Assembly: GCF_003201855.1 (NCBI RefSeq)
Contig: NZ_QJKI01000004.1
Span: forward strand, 147,738 to 211,737
Length of the DNA stretch: 64,000 nt
Reading direction: 5' to 3'
Origin: Rivihabitans pingtungensis
Lineage (GTDB): Bacteria > Pseudomonadota > Gammaproteobacteria > Burkholderiales > Aquaspirillaceae
In this document: piece after piece, positions 35,985 to 45,298 of the stretch
Position numbering within the stretch: position 1 is the first letter of the stretch
Layout of the letters: every line of letters begins with the position of its first letter
Position numbers and translations under genes: made by a program
Notes under the pieces: generated by a model
Databases searched by the model: none
Seen by the model: only the letters and a program-made list of their open reading frames with translations
Told to the model about the DNA's origin: nothing

Positions 35985-36086
35985 GAGCAGCTCACACAAC
36001 CCTCCTGGCGTTGTTGCCCGACCTTGCCGTTGTCTGCGGTCGTGCCCTTAGCCAGGCTCGCTGCGCTGGGGTTTTTTAGCCGCGCC
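35982..36086 (+). repeat. Intergenic inverted-repeat element, copy D
   Basis: Starts TAAGAGCAGCTCACACAACC at the NifZ stop codon, continues CTCCTGGCGTTGTTGCCCG and ACCTTGCCG, lacks the central GTAC block, and ends GCGCTGGGGTTTTTTAGC, where the right arm is degraded. Confidence 0.88.
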
Positions 36087-36329
36087 AAGAGGCGCCTGGG
36101 GGTGTGGCGTGGCTTTGCCGTGTCACACCCCCACACCTGGCCAGGCGCGCTGTTGGCGTGTTTCTGGTCTGTTGTTGCGTGCAGACGACAACATCAGGCC
36201 GATTGCGCAGCAAGCTGCGCTTTCACCGTAACATTTTCACCACACCCTCGTCATCTACGCTCCGTACACTCGCGGCTGTCCTGTGTTGCTTGCAACACCT
36301 CTGCGTTTTTTCCCCTGGAGCGTACCCCC
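36087..36329. other. Intergenic region upstream of porin 2
   Basis: Contains an inverted repeat, GGGGGTGTG (36098-36106) with CACACCCCC (36124-36132), then about 200 bases that should carry the porin promoter. I see no clear sigma-70 pair and no gene. Confidence 0.5.
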
Positions 36330-37415
36330 ATGAACCGCAAAATGCTTGTCGTTGCGCTGAGCGCAGCGTGTGCTTCCCCGCTGGCCCTGGCTGACGTGAC
36401 CATTTACGGCACCCTGAACAACTCGCTGGAATCGGTCAAAGCCACTGGCGCGGCCAATTCCGCCAATGACGTCAAATCCACCTCCCGCGTCAGCAGCAAC
36501 ACCTCCAAGATCGGTTTCAAAGGCAATGAAGATCTGGGCAATGGCCTGAAGGCCATTTGGCAGGTTGAGCAAGAAGTCTCCATCGACGATGGCGGCACCC
36601 GCAAGGGCAACTGGGCCACTCGTAATACCTTTGTTGGCCTGGATGGCAGCTTTGGCCAGGTGATGCTGGGCAACTACGACAGCGCTTACAAGATGGTCAA
36701 GTATCTGATTCCGCTGGAAGATGGCGTGGCCGACTTTACTGGCGCCAATGGCATCATCGGTCGTGGTCAGCAGCGCATGAAGAACAGCGTGCAATACCGC
36801 AGCCCGAATTTCAGCGGCTTCAGCTTTGGCGCTTCTTATGGCACCGATGAAACTCGCGCCGTGCTGGCCAATAGCGAGCGCACCAATGCCCAAGCCTGGG
36901 CGCTGGCGGCACAGTACAACGCCGATGGTCTGCTGCTGGGCGGCGCTTTTGAGCGTCGTGATGATACTGGCGCTGTGGCTGGCGCCAGCAAAACCGCCAA
37001 TCATCAGGACTTCTGGAAGGCCGTGGCCCGCTACAAGTTTGCCGATACCGAACTGGGCGCTGGTTATGAATATGAAAACCAAAACCGTATCGTGGGCGCC
37101 AACCAGAAGCAATCGGCCTGGACGGTGTCTGCCATCCAGAAATTTGGCAACTTCGGTTTGGGTCTGGCTTACGTGAGTCTGGGCAAGCGCAAGGGCGCTG
37201 GCAGCGGCAGCATTTCTGACGCGGATTACAAAGCCAACCAATGGTCGCTGTCGGGCACCTATGATCTGTCCAAGCGCACCCAGGCTTATGCTTTCTATAC
37301 CCGCATCGACAACAAGAATGCCGCCAAGATCAATTTTGACAATAACGGCATTACTGGCGTCGCAGCCGGCTCCAACCCGACTGCCTTCGGTATCGGCCTG
37401 AGCCACAAGTTCTGA
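36330..37415 (+). CDS. Trimeric porin (porin 2)
   Basis: A 361-residue paralogue of the porin at 34119. It has the signal peptide MNRKMLVVALSAACASPLALA, mature start DVTIYGTLNNSLE, the segment ATRNTFVGLDGSFGQVMLGNYDSAYK, and a C-terminal phenylalanine (SHKF). The two copies differ mainly in the loop regions, consistent with different solute or phage exposure. A TGGAG site precedes the ATG at 36330, and a long in-frame upstream extension is rejected because the signal peptide is internal to it. The two porins bracket the ferredoxin-NifZ pair. Confidence 0.94.
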   Translation: MNRKMLVVALSAACASPLALADVTIYGTLNNSLESVKATGAANSANDVKSTSRVSSNTSKIGFKGNEDLGNGLKAIWQVEQEVSIDDGGTRKGNWATRNTFVGLDGSFGQVMLGNYDSAYKMVKYLIPLEDGVADFTGANGIIGRGQQRMKNSVQYRSPNFSGFSFGASYGTDETRAVLANSERTNAQAWALAAQYNADGLLLGGAFERRDDTGAVAGASKTANHQDFWKAVARYKFADTELGAGYEYENQNRIVGANQKQSAWTVSAIQKFGNFGLGLAYVSLGKRKGAGSGSISDADYKANQWSLSGTYDLSKRTQAYAFYTRIDNKNAAKINFDNNGITGVAAGSNPTAFGIGLSHKF

Positions 37416-37463
37416 TGCACAGGCGCGCGTCAGCGCGCCATGCCGGACGCAACACGCCAGCCA

Positions 37464-37492
37464 ACAGGTCCCCACCGGGGCCTGTTTTTTTT
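37464..37492 (+). terminator. Terminator after porin 2
   Basis: ACAGG-T-CCCC pairs with GGGGCCTGT across an ACC loop and is followed by a run of T. Confidence 0.88.
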
Positions 37493-37532
37493 GCTAAGAT
37501 GATAAATTCTGTTGCCTTTTTATCTGTTTTCA

Positions 37533-38330
37533 ATGCCTATCATCATCAAGAACGCCGAAGACATCGCCAAGATGCGCGTGGCCGGCCGGCTGGCCAGCGA
37601 AGTGCTGGACTACATCACCCCGCACGTGCAGCCTGGCGTCACCACCGAAGAACTCGACCGCCTGTGCCATGACTATATGGTCAATCAGCAAGGCTGCATC
37701 CCGGCGCCGCTGAACTATGCGCCAGAAGGCCATGCGCCGTATCCCAAATCCATTTGCACCTCGGTCAATCAGGTGATCTGCCACGGCGTGCCCAACGATA
37801 AAGCGCTGAAAAAAGGCGATATCGTCAATCTGGACATCACCGTGATCAAGGACGGCTACCACGGCGACACCAGCCGCACCTTTTTGGTGGGCGAGGTCAC
37901 CCCGCAGGCCAAGCGCCTGGTGCGCGTCACCCACGAATGCCTGTGGATCGGCATTGATCAGGTCAAGCCTGGCGCCCACTTGGGCGATATTGGCGCCGCC
38001 ATCCAGAAATACGCCGAAGCCTGCGGCTACAGCGTGGTGCAGGAATTCTGCGGCCATGGCATTGGCCGGGGGTTTCATGAAGAGCCGCAAGTGCTGCATT
38101 ACGGCCGCGCCGGCACCGGCGTCGAGCTGCAACCGGGCATGATTTTCACCATCGAACCGATGATCAACGCCGGCAAGCGCCAGCTGAAAATCCTCAACGA
38201 TGGCTGGACCGTGGTCACCAAGGACCGCAGCCTGTCGGCGCAGTGGGAGCACACCCTGCTGGTGACGGAAACCGGCTGCGAGGTGCTGACCTTGTCCGAG
38301 GGTACACCGGCACGCCCTGGGCGCGAATAA
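37533..38330 (+). CDS. map: Methionine aminopeptidase, type I
   Basis: Removes the initiator methionine from nascent proteins. The 265-residue enzyme has all five metal ligands in place: two Asp in LDITVIKDGYHGDTSRTF, His in GHGIGRGFHEEP, Glu in TIEPM, and Glu in WEHTLLV. The start at 37533 (MPIIIKNAEDIAKMR) is the family start. It is a stand-alone gene here, not linked to rpsB. Its TAA stop forms the beginning of repeat copy E. Confidence 0.97.
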   Translation: MPIIIKNAEDIAKMRVAGRLASEVLDYITPHVQPGVTTEELDRLCHDYMVNQQGCIPAPLNYAPEGHAPYPKSICTSVNQVICHGVPNDKALKKGDIVNLDITVIKDGYHGDTSRTFLVGEVTPQAKRLVRVTHECLWIGIDQVKPGAHLGDIGAAIQKYAEACGYSVVQEFCGHGIGRGFHEEPQVLHYGRAGTGVELQPGMIFTIEPMINAGKRQLKILNDGWTVVTKDRSLSAQWEHTLLVTETGCEVLTLSEGTPARPGRE

Positions 38331-38380
38331 ACGCCGCGCACAAAACCCTCTTGGCGTGTTGCGACACCGGTACTGCGCTT
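38328..38380 (+). repeat. Intergenic inverted-repeat element, copy E (left half)
   Basis: Starts at the map stop codon as TAAACGCCGCGCACAAAACC, continues CTCTTGGCGTGTTGCGACA and CCGGTACTGCG, then loses similarity. The right arm is missing. Confidence 0.75.
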
Positions 38381-38420
38381 TGCCCAGCATGCAAAGCACT
38401 GCCTGATCGGCCTGTCGCAT

Positions 38421-38450
38421 AAAAAACGCCAGCCTGTTGCCAGGCTGGCG
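38421..38450 (-). terminator. Terminator of rlmD
   Basis: Perfect ten-base arms CGCCAGCCTG and CAGGCTGGCG with loop TTGC, followed on the minus strand by TTTTTT. Confidence 0.9.
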
Positions 38451-38480
38451 GCCAAAGCTCACGCTTCCGAGTCGAGTGGA

Positions 38481-38500
38481 GGATGCCCAGAAGGGCATCC
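38481..38500. other. Short perfect hairpin
   Basis: GGATGCCC-AGAA-GGGCATCC between the rlmD stop and its terminator; role unknown. Confidence 0.6.
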
Positions 38501-38549
38501 CGTTTCTCTAAGCAAGCGCCATGCCAATATCAGGCTGGCGCGCCTTGGC

Positions 38550-40109
38550 TTATTCCTTCCCCTGTGTGTCGTCGTCGGACGCTTCGTGCCAGCCTTCGGC
38601 TTCGCGTTTGGCTGCCCAGGCCTGACGGCGGGCTTCCTTGTCGGCAGCGCGGGCGGCGCGCGCTTCGGCCTCGGCGGCTTCTTTGGCGGCGCGCGCCACT
38701 TTGGCCGCCGCCTTGGCGGCTTCGCGGGCGGCGGCTTCGGCCGCCTCTTGCGCTTCCAGCTCGGCGCGGCTGACGCACGGGCCGGTTTTTTCAAACAGGG
38801 CGATGCTCTCCACATGGCCGGTGTGCGGGAACATATTGATGATGCCAGCGGCGCGCAGGGTGTAGCCCTTGGTGTTGACCAGCACGCCAGCGTCGCGCGC
38901 CAGGGTGGCCGGGTTGCACGACACATACACCAGCCGCGCCGGCGCGGTGTCTTCGTCCAGCGCCTTGCACAGGGCAATGGCGCCGTCGCGCGGCGGGTCG
39001 ATCAGCATTTTGTCAAACTGGCCCAGCGCGGCAAACGATTCCGGGGTGACTTCAAACAGATTGGCCACCCGATAGCTGACCTGATCCTCCAGGCCATTGT
39101 GGCGGGCGTTGTCGATGGCGCGCTCCACCAGCGACTGGCTGCCCTCCATGCCCAGCACGGTGGCGCCGCTGCGGGCAATCGGCAGGGTGAAGTTGCCAAT
39201 CCCGCAAAACATATCGGCGATGCGCTCGCCCGGCTGCGCATCCAGCAAGCGCATGGCGCGCGCCACCATCACCCGGTTGATGCCGGGGTTGACCTGGGTG
39301 AATTCGGTCGGGCGATAGGGCATCACCACGCGGAAATCCGGCAGCGAATAGGTCAGCGTTGGCGCGTCCAGCGGGTAGAACGGATAACAGGTTTCCGGGC
39401 CCTTGGGTTGCAGCCAGGCTTGCAGCGGGCGCTGCGGCGTGGCGTGGGCGTCGATAAACTGACGCAACAAGGCCTCGTCGGCGGCGGTCAGCGGGTCCAT
39501 GATGCGGAACACCAGCACGTCCACCGCGTCGCCCACCGCCAGCTCCACCTGCGGCATGCGCGCGACAATCGACCATTGCCCGATCAGCTCGCGCAGCGGC
39601 ATCAGCAAGGCGGAAATGCGCTCGGGCAGAATGTGGCATTCGCGCATGTCGGCGATATAGGTGGAGCGCTTTTCATGAAACCCCACCAGCACGCCGCCTT
39701 TTTTCGGCACATGGCGCGCCGACAGGCGGGCGCGGTGGCGATAGCCCCAGGTGGGGCCGTAAATCGGCGGCAGGATGACTTCGGGCGTCACTCGGCCAAT
39801 ATGGGCCAGATTGTCTTCCAGCACGCGCTGCTTATTGGCCACCTGGGCGGAGAATTCCACATGCTGCATCGAACAGCCGCCGCACACGCCAAAATGCGGG
39901 CAGCGCGGCGTGGTGCGCATAAAGCTGGCGTTGAGCACTTGCACCGCGTCGGCGTTTTCGTAGCTGGGTTTTTTGCGGTAGCTGCTGTAGCGCACCGTCT
40001 CATACGGCAGGCCGCCGTCGATGAACAGGGTTTTGCCATCGACGTGGGCTACGCCACGGCCTTCAAAGTCGAGGGATTCAATACGGGCGATCGGCTGCGG
40101 GTGTGTCAT
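38550..40109 (-). CDS. rlmD: 23S rRNA (uracil-1939-C5)-methyltransferase
   Basis: RlmD methylates U1939 of 23S rRNA with SAM. The 519-residue protein has an N-terminal TRAM domain, the iron-sulfur cysteines [10 protein letters not shown], a Rossmann methyltransferase domain ([10 protein letters not shown]), and the catalytic cysteine in [14 protein letters not shown]. Normal members end soon after that; here about 70 extra residues, made almost wholly of Ala, Glu, Arg and Lys, form a predicted long helix or coiled coil. The tail is in frame and ends in DDDTQGKE. Confidence 0.94.
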   Translation of the reverse strand: MTHPQPIARIESLDFEGRGVAHVDGKTLFIDGGLPYETVRYSSYRKKPSYENADAVQVLNASFMRTTPRCPHFGVCGGCSMQHVEFSAQVANKQRVLEDNLAHIGRVTPEVILPPIYGPTWGYRHRARLSARHVPKKGGVLVGFHEKRSTYIADMRECHILPERISALLMPLRELIGQWSIVARMPQVELAVGDAVDVLVFRIMDPLTAADEALLRQFIDAHATPQRPLQAWLQPKGPETCYPFYPLDAPTLTYSLPDFRVVMPYRPTEFTQVNPGINRVMVARAMRLLDAQPGERIADMFCGIGNFTLPIARSGATVLGMEGSQSLVERAIDNARHNGLEDQVSYRVANLFEVTPESFAALGQFDKMLIDPPRDGAIALCKALDEDTAPARLVYVSCNPATLARDAGVLVNTKGYTLRAAGIINMFPHTGHVESIALFEKTGPCVSRAELEAQEAAEAAAREAAKAAAKVARAAKEAAEAEARAARAADKEARRQAWAAKREAEGWHEASDDDTQGKE

Positions 40110-40210
40110 GCTCGGGTCTGCTACCAGTGGGCAAAGACCGCTATTCTCGCAAAAAACCCGGCTGTTTTCAGAAAAATCCAGCCCGCTCGGGCACAGGATG
40201 GCATCCGGGC

Positions 40211-41083
40211 CTAGCCCAGTTGCGCATGCAGAAAGGCCATACTCCGCGACCAGGCCAGCGCGGCAGCTTCGGCATTGAAGCGCGCCGGGTTGGTGTCATT
40301 GTTGAAGGCATGATCCACGTTTGCGTAGCGATACAGCTGATGGCGAACCCCCGCTGCGCGCAAGGCCGTCTCGAAGGCCGGCAGCATGGCGTTGATACGG
40401 GTATCCAGCCCGGCGTAGTGCAACAGCAGTGGCGCCCGAATGGCGGCCACCTCATCGCTGGCCGGTGGCGGGCCGTAGTACACCACCGCGGCTTGCAAGT
40501 CGGCCGCGTGTACCGCCAGCTGGCCTACCTGGCCACCGCCCCAGCAAAAGCCCAGTGCGCCCACTTTGGTGGCGCCGCGTTCACGCAGGGCGGCCAGCGC
40601 GGCCAGTGAAATGCGCCGGGCCAGCACCGGATCCATCTCCGCAAAGGCCTGGCGGGCACGGTCTTCATCGCTGGGGGTGCCACCCTGGGTGGACAGATAA
40701 TCCGGCGCCAGGACGGTAAACCCGGCCAAGGCCAGTCGGCGCGCCACGTCGCGGATATGTGGATTCAGCCCTCGATTTTCGTGAATCAGCACCACGCCCG
40801 GCCGTGGCCCGCCACTGGCGGGCTGGCTCAGGTAGCCATGCAGCGGCTGGCCGTCCAGTTGGGCAAAGCGGATATCGGCATGCTGTAGACGGGCATCGTC
40901 CACTGGCACGGTGTCGGCGTGGGCATAGTGGTTTTCCAGCAGGGCCAGCAGGCTGCTGGTGGCCACTGTGCCACCAGCCAGCACGCCCAGCCGGCGCAGG
41001 AATTCACGCCGGGGTAGCGGCGTGTGGGTGTAGGCGTCGTAAAGTTCGATGGCAGCGCGGCGCAGGGAGGGAGGAATCAGCAT
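40211..41083 (-). CDS. Dienelactone hydrolase family protein with Tat-type leader
   Basis: The 290-residue alpha/beta hydrolase has the family's Cys-Asp-His triad: Cys in GFCWGGG, Asp in YAGLDTRI, and His in NVDHAFNND. The N-terminal region contains [14 protein letters not shown] followed by a hydrophobic stretch, a twin-arginine-type signal, so export is likely. The start at 41083 ([16 protein letters not shown]) follows a GAGG run; a longer frame adds 36 unrelated residues. The substrate is unknown; carboxymethylenebutenolidase-like activity is only a family guess. Confidence 0.88.
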   Translation of the reverse strand: MLIPPSLRRAAIELYDAYTHTPLPRREFLRRLGVLAGGTVATSSLLALLENHYAHADTVPVDDARLQHADIRFAQLDGQPLHGYLSQPASGGPRPGVVLIHENRGLNPHIRDVARRLALAGFTVLAPDYLSTQGGTPSDEDRARQAFAEMDPVLARRISLAALAALRERGATKVGALGFCWGGGQVGQLAVHAADLQAAVVYYGPPPASDEVAAIRAPLLLHYAGLDTRINAMLPAFETALRAAGVRHQLYRYANVDHAFNNDTNPARFNAEAAALAWSRSMAFLHAQLG

Positions 41084-41258
41084 GGCGACCTCGTATTCAA
41101 GAAAAGAAAATCCGCGCAACACCGCTGCGGCAGAGTCAGTTGCCAACCTTTTTCGACCTGGTTTCCGGTAAAAAATTCCCGTCATGACCAAGCGCGGACT
41201 ACAGCAAGCACGAATATGACTGATACACTACGGGCATTCTCCCCGAGACTGGCTTGTC

Positions 41259-42200
41259 ATGCGTAAATCCACCATTCTGCTTTCGTCGTACTGCTTGCTG
41301 TCTGGCGTCGCGTTTGCCGGCGCCTTCGACCCCTTGCCGATGCCCACTCAGACGGTCAGCGGGCGGCAGGTGATTATCAATGTGCCGCAAACCCGCTTGT
41401 TTGTGCTGGAAAACGGCAAACTCACCCATGTGTTCCCGATTGCTGTCGGTAAATCGCTGACCAAAACCCCGCTGGGTGAATATAAAGTCACCGACATACG
41501 GCGTAATCCCACCTGGTTTGTGCCGGCGTCGATTCAGGCAGAAATGCGCCAGTCCGGCAAAAATGTAGAAACCGCCGTGCCGCCGGGGCCGGGCAATCCG
41601 CTGGGGCCGGTGTTCATCCGCTTTGGTGACCCCGCGCTGGGCCTGGGCATGCACGGCACCAATGTGCCGTCCAGCGTGCCGGGCTTTCGCAGCCATGGCT
41701 GCGTGCGCCTGCGCAGCTCGGATGCGCTCAAGTTGGCAGCACTGATGGAAAAAGGCGTGCCGGTGACCGTGACCTACCAGCCGGTGCTGCTGAACAACGA
41801 CGAAAACGGCAATCTGTGGGTGACGGCGTTTGCCGACCACTACAAGCAAGCCGCTGCCCCGGCCAAGCTCTCTGCCCAGGTAAAAGATCTGGCCAGCCGC
41901 TGGTCCAGCGAAACCGGCCGCACGCTGGATGAAAAGCGTCTGCTGACCGCCGTGCAGGCGCGCGAAGGCAAGCCGGTGTGCGTCACCTGTGAGCAGTCTG
42001 CCCCGGCGCACAACCCGCAGCACCCGGTATCACCCAAACCAGACACCGCGCCGGCTGAAACAGCCCCGGCTGAAAGCACGCCGTCCGCCGCGCCCGTCGA
42101 GCAGGCGCAGCCCGCCGCGCCAGCTGATGGCGGAGCTGCCGCCCGTTCGGGCAATGCGCAAACCCGCGCAGGCGTGCTGCCTGTCCGCAATGGCGGCTGA
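41259..42200 (+). CDS. L,D-transpeptidase (YkuD domain)
   Basis: The 313-residue precursor has a signal peptide MRKSTILLSSYCLLSGVAFA, then a YkuD catalytic domain with the active-site pattern GMHGTN...FRSHGCVRL (catalytic Cys about residue 150). Such enzymes form 3-3 peptidoglycan crosslinks or attach lipoproteins. The C-terminal 70 residues are Pro/Ala-rich and disordered, after a conserved C-x2-C (CVTCEQ). It is divergent from the hydrolase at 40211. Confidence 0.93.
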   Translation: MRKSTILLSSYCLLSGVAFAGAFDPLPMPTQTVSGRQVIINVPQTRLFVLENGKLTHVFPIAVGKSLTKTPLGEYKVTDIRRNPTWFVPASIQAEMRQSGKNVETAVPPGPGNPLGPVFIRFGDPALGLGMHGTNVPSSVPGFRSHGCVRLRSSDALKLAALMEKGVPVTVTYQPVLLNNDENGNLWVTAFADHYKQAAAPAKLSAQVKDLASRWSSETGRTLDEKRLLTAVQAREGKPVCVTCEQSAPAHNPQHPVSPKPDTAPAETAPAESTPSAAPVEQAQPAAPADGGAAARSGNAQTRAGVLPVRNGG

Positions 42201-42340
42201 GGTTTCGCGCATGCTCAGCCCGCTGCCGGCTGATTTTTTGGCCAAATCTGCCGTCTGGCGCGTCGGGCAAGATGCCGTCCTGGAGGCAGGCTGATTGCTG
42301 GCGGTTTCTGCCGGCCAATGAGGCGAACTGACCCGCAAAC

Positions 42341-42381
42341 AATACGCCCCGGTCTGAGCCAATCAGACCGGGGCGTATTTT
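42341..42381. terminator. Bidirectional terminator between the L,D-transpeptidase gene and thrC
   Basis: Perfect 17-base stem (AATACGCCCCGGTCTGA and its complement) with a GCCAA loop; AAT and ATTTT flanks suit both strands. Confidence 0.88.
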
Positions 42382-42421
42382 GACCACGCGGCCACGCAGT
42401 GGCCTGACGCTGGCTCAGGTC

Positions 42422-43831
42422 TTACACATGCGCCGCAATAAACCCCTTGATTTGCTCGGCATCCGCATCCATCACCTCAAAGCGCTGCGGCAGCGCTTCG
42501 ATGTTTTCCAACCCCGCCGGGCGCGGCGGGTCGCGGTCCAGGGCTTCGCGGATGGTGGCTTCGAACTTGGCCGGCAGGGCGGTTTCCAGGCAGATCAGCG
42601 GCACGCCGGCTTCGCGCTGTTCCAGGCCCACTTTCAGGCCGTCGGCGGTGTGGGTGTCGATGATCACGCCGTATTGCTCGAAGGTGTGGCGGATGGTGGC
42701 CAGGCGGTCAGCGTGGGTGCTCTTGCCGGAGGCAAAACCGTATTCGGCGCTGATCTTGGCGAACAGCGGGCTGGCGGAGAGGTCAAATTCGCCAGTGCTG
42801 TCCACTGCTTGCCACAGCGCGCGCACTTGTTCGGCGTCGCGGCCGACCAGATCGAAAATAAAGCGCTCGAAGTTGGAGGCCTTGGAGATGTCCATCGACG
42901 GGCTGGAGGTTTGCCAGGTGTTGGCCGAGCCGCGCACCTTGTAGCGGCCGGTGCGGAAAAACTCGTCGAGCACGTCGTTTTCGTTGGTGGCGACAATCAG
43001 CTTGCGAATCGGCAGGCCCATCATGCGGGCGATGTGGCCGGCGCAGACATTGCCAAAGTTGCCGGACGGCACGCTGAAGCTGACTTGCTGGTCATTGCTT
43101 TGCGTGGCGGCAAAATAGCCCTTGAAGTAGTACACCACCTGGGCCACCACACGCGCCCAGTTGATGGAGTTCACCGTGCCGATTTTGTACTTGGCCTTGA
43201 AGGCGTGGTCGTTGGACACGGCCTTGACGATGTCCTGACAGTCGTCAAACACGCCGCGCACCGCCAGGTTGAAGATGTTCGGGTCTTGCAGGCTGAACAT
43301 CTGCGCGGTCTGGAACGGGCTCATTTTTTCGTGCGGGGAGAGCATGAACACGCGCACGCCCTGCTTGCCGCGCATGGCGTATTCGGCGGCGGAGCCGGTG
43401 TCGCCGGAGGTGGCGCCGAGGATGTTCAGGGTTTCGCCCTGCTTGGCCAGGGTGTATTCAAACAGATTGCCCAGCAGCTGCATGGCCATGTCTTTGAAGG
43501 CCAGGGTCGGGCCGTTGGACAGCTCTTGGATATACAGGCCGTCTTCCAGGCGCTTGAGCGGGGTGATTTCATCCGTGCCGTAGGTGGCGCGGGTGTAGGT
43601 TTTATCGACGATGGCTTTCAGGTCGGCGGCCGGGATGTCGTCGGCAAAGCGGCGGATCAGGTCAAAGGCCAGTTCCGGGTAGCTCATGGCGCGCATGGCG
43701 TCGAGCTCGGCGCGGCTCAGCTGCGGGTAGCTTTCGCACATGGCCAGGCCGCCGTCGGGGGCCAGGCCGGCCAGTAGGATGTCAGAGAAGGTGGCGGGGG
43801 CCATGCCGCCGCGGGTGCTGATGTATTTCAT
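42422..43831 (-). CDS. thrC: Threonine synthase
   Basis: Converts O-phosphohomoserine to threonine with PLP. The 469-residue protein starts MKYISTRGGMAPATFSDILLAGLAPDGGL, has the PLP-lysine motif LAFKDMAMQLLGNLFEY, and the phosphate-binding loop ATSGDTGSAAEYAMRGK. It belongs to the long proteobacterial/fungal class. It lies 77 bp downstream of hom on the same strand, separated by a GC hairpin. Confidence 0.96.
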   Translation of the reverse strand: MKYISTRGGMAPATFSDILLAGLAPDGGLAMCESYPQLSRAELDAMRAMSYPELAFDLIRRFADDIPAADLKAIVDKTYTRATYGTDEITPLKRLEDGLYIQELSNGPTLAFKDMAMQLLGNLFEYTLAKQGETLNILGATSGDTGSAAEYAMRGKQGVRVFMLSPHEKMSPFQTAQMFSLQDPNIFNLAVRGVFDDCQDIVKAVSNDHAFKAKYKIGTVNSINWARVVAQVVYYFKGYFAATQSNDQQVSFSVPSGNFGNVCAGHIARMMGLPIRKLIVATNENDVLDEFFRTGRYKVRGSANTWQTSSPSMDISKASNFERFIFDLVGRDAEQVRALWQAVDSTGEFDLSASPLFAKISAEYGFASGKSTHADRLATIRHTFEQYGVIIDTHTADGLKVGLEQREAGVPLICLETALPAKFEATIREALDRDPPRPAGLENIEALPQRFEVMDADAEQIKGFIAAHV

Positions 43832-43872
43832 GTTCGGTCGCTTGGCGCAATTGCGCGTGTCAGAACGGCAAA

Positions 43873-43896
43873 CGCCCCGCGCCGGGGCGCGGGGCG
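43873..43896. other. GC hairpin between hom and thrC
   Basis: CGCCCCGCGCC and GGCGCGGGGCG pair over 11 bases with a two-base gap. With no U-tract it may slow or stabilise the messenger rather than terminate it. Confidence 0.5.
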
Positions 43897-43908
43897 ACGG
43901 GACGGGGA

Positions 43909-45219
43909 TCAGCCGTTGAGGGCTTCCATGCGCAGCTTGGTGACGCTGCCGGTGACGCTGTCCAGCGCCTCGATCTGGGCGATAGCGGCGTTGACGTGCT
44001 TTTCCACCACGCGGTGGGTCAGCAGCACGATTTCGGCTTCGGCTTCGCGCTCGCTGCCCTTCTGGATCAGCGCCTCGATCGAGATGCCTTCGCTGGCCAG
44101 GATGCGGGTGAGCTCGGCCAGCACGCCAGCGCGGTCGATGACATTCACGCGCAGGTAGTAGGAGCTTTCCACTTCGCTGATCGGCAGAATGGCCAGGTCG
44201 GCCAGGCGGTCCGGCTGGAAGGCCAGGTGCGGCACGCGGTGTTCCGGGTCGGCGGTGGCCAGGCGGGTGACGTCAACAATATCGGCCACCACGGCGGAAG
44301 CGGTGGGCAGGCTGCCGGCGCCGGCGCCGTAGTACATGGTGGCGCCCACGGCGTCGCCCTTGACCATCACCGCGTTCATCACGCCGTCCACATTGGCGAT
44401 CAGGCGCTTTTCCGGGATCAGCGTCGGGTGCACGCGCAGCTCGACGCCCTTGTCGGTGCGGCGGGTGATGCCCAAGAGCTTGATGCGATAGCCCAGCTCT
44501 TCGGCGTAGCGAATGTCGCGGGCGGTCAGCTTGCTGATGCCTTCCAGATAGGCCTTGTCGAACTGCATCGGGATGCCATAGGCCAGCGCGGCCATGATGG
44601 TCAGCTTGTGCGCGGCGTCGTGGCCTTCGATGTCAAAGGTCGGGTCGGCTTCGGCGTAGCCCAGGCGTTGGGCTTCGGCCAGCACGTCGGCAAAGGCCGA
44701 GCCCTTGTCGCGCATTTCGGTCAGGATGAAGTTGGAGGTGCCGTTGATGATGCCGGCAATCCATTCGATGTGGTTGGCCGACAGGCCTTCGCGCAGCGCC
44801 TTGATGATGGGGATGCCGCCGGCCACGGCGGCTTCAAACGCCACGGTCACGCCTTTTTCCTGGGCGCGGGCAAAGATTTCGTTGCCGTGTTCGGCCAGCA
44901 GTTTTTTGTTGGCGGTGACCACATGCTTGCCGCTGTCGATGGCGGCCAGGACCAGTTCTTTGGCGATGCCGGTGCCGCCGATCAGTTCGACCACAATGTC
45001 GATGTCCGGGTGGCGGGCCACGGCAAAGCCGTCGGCCACCACGTCCACGCCGTCGCCGACGATGGCGCGGGCGGCGTCCAGATCCAGGTTGGCGGCCATT
45101 TTCAGGACAATGTCACGGCCGGCGCGACGGCTGATTTCCGCTGCGTTGCGCTTTAATACGGTGGCGGTGCCGCCACCCACAGTCCCCACGCCCAGCAGGC
45201 CTACATTGATCGGTTTCAT
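43909..45219 (-). CDS. hom: Homoserine dehydrogenase
   Basis: Reduces aspartate semialdehyde to homoserine. The 436-residue enzyme has an N-terminal NAD motif GLLGVGTVGGGTATVL, the catalytic domain with KKLLAEHGNEI and GTSNFILTEM segments, and a C-terminal ACT domain (YYLRVNVIDRAGVLAELTRIL) for threonine feedback. It is monofunctional, with no aspartokinase part. The order alaA-hom-thrC on the minus strand is common in betaproteobacteria. Confidence 0.96.
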   Translation of the reverse strand: MKPINVGLLGVGTVGGGTATVLKRNAAEISRRAGRDIVLKMAANLDLDAARAIVGDGVDVVADGFAVARHPDIDIVVELIGGTGIAKELVLAAIDSGKHVVTANKKLLAEHGNEIFARAQEKGVTVAFEAAVAGGIPIIKALREGLSANHIEWIAGIINGTSNFILTEMRDKGSAFADVLAEAQRLGYAEADPTFDIEGHDAAHKLTIMAALAYGIPMQFDKAYLEGISKLTARDIRYAEELGYRIKLLGITRRTDKGVELRVHPTLIPEKRLIANVDGVMNAVMVKGDAVGATMYYGAGAGSLPTASAVVADIVDVTRLATADPEHRVPHLAFQPDRLADLAILPISEVESSYYLRVNVIDRAGVLAELTRILASEGISIEALIQKGSEREAEAEIVLLTHRVVEKHVNAAIAQIEALDSVTGSVTKLRMEALNG

Positions 45220-45298
45220 GCTTGCTTGTTTCCCACAGTTTTTTTGGTTGAGTGACGGTCAGGCCGGGGTCAGCCGGCCGATTCAGGCTTGGCGTGGA

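Noticed and set aside
38586..40214. Long plus-strand frame antisense to rlmD
   Set aside because: No motif; rlmD is unambiguous on the other strand.
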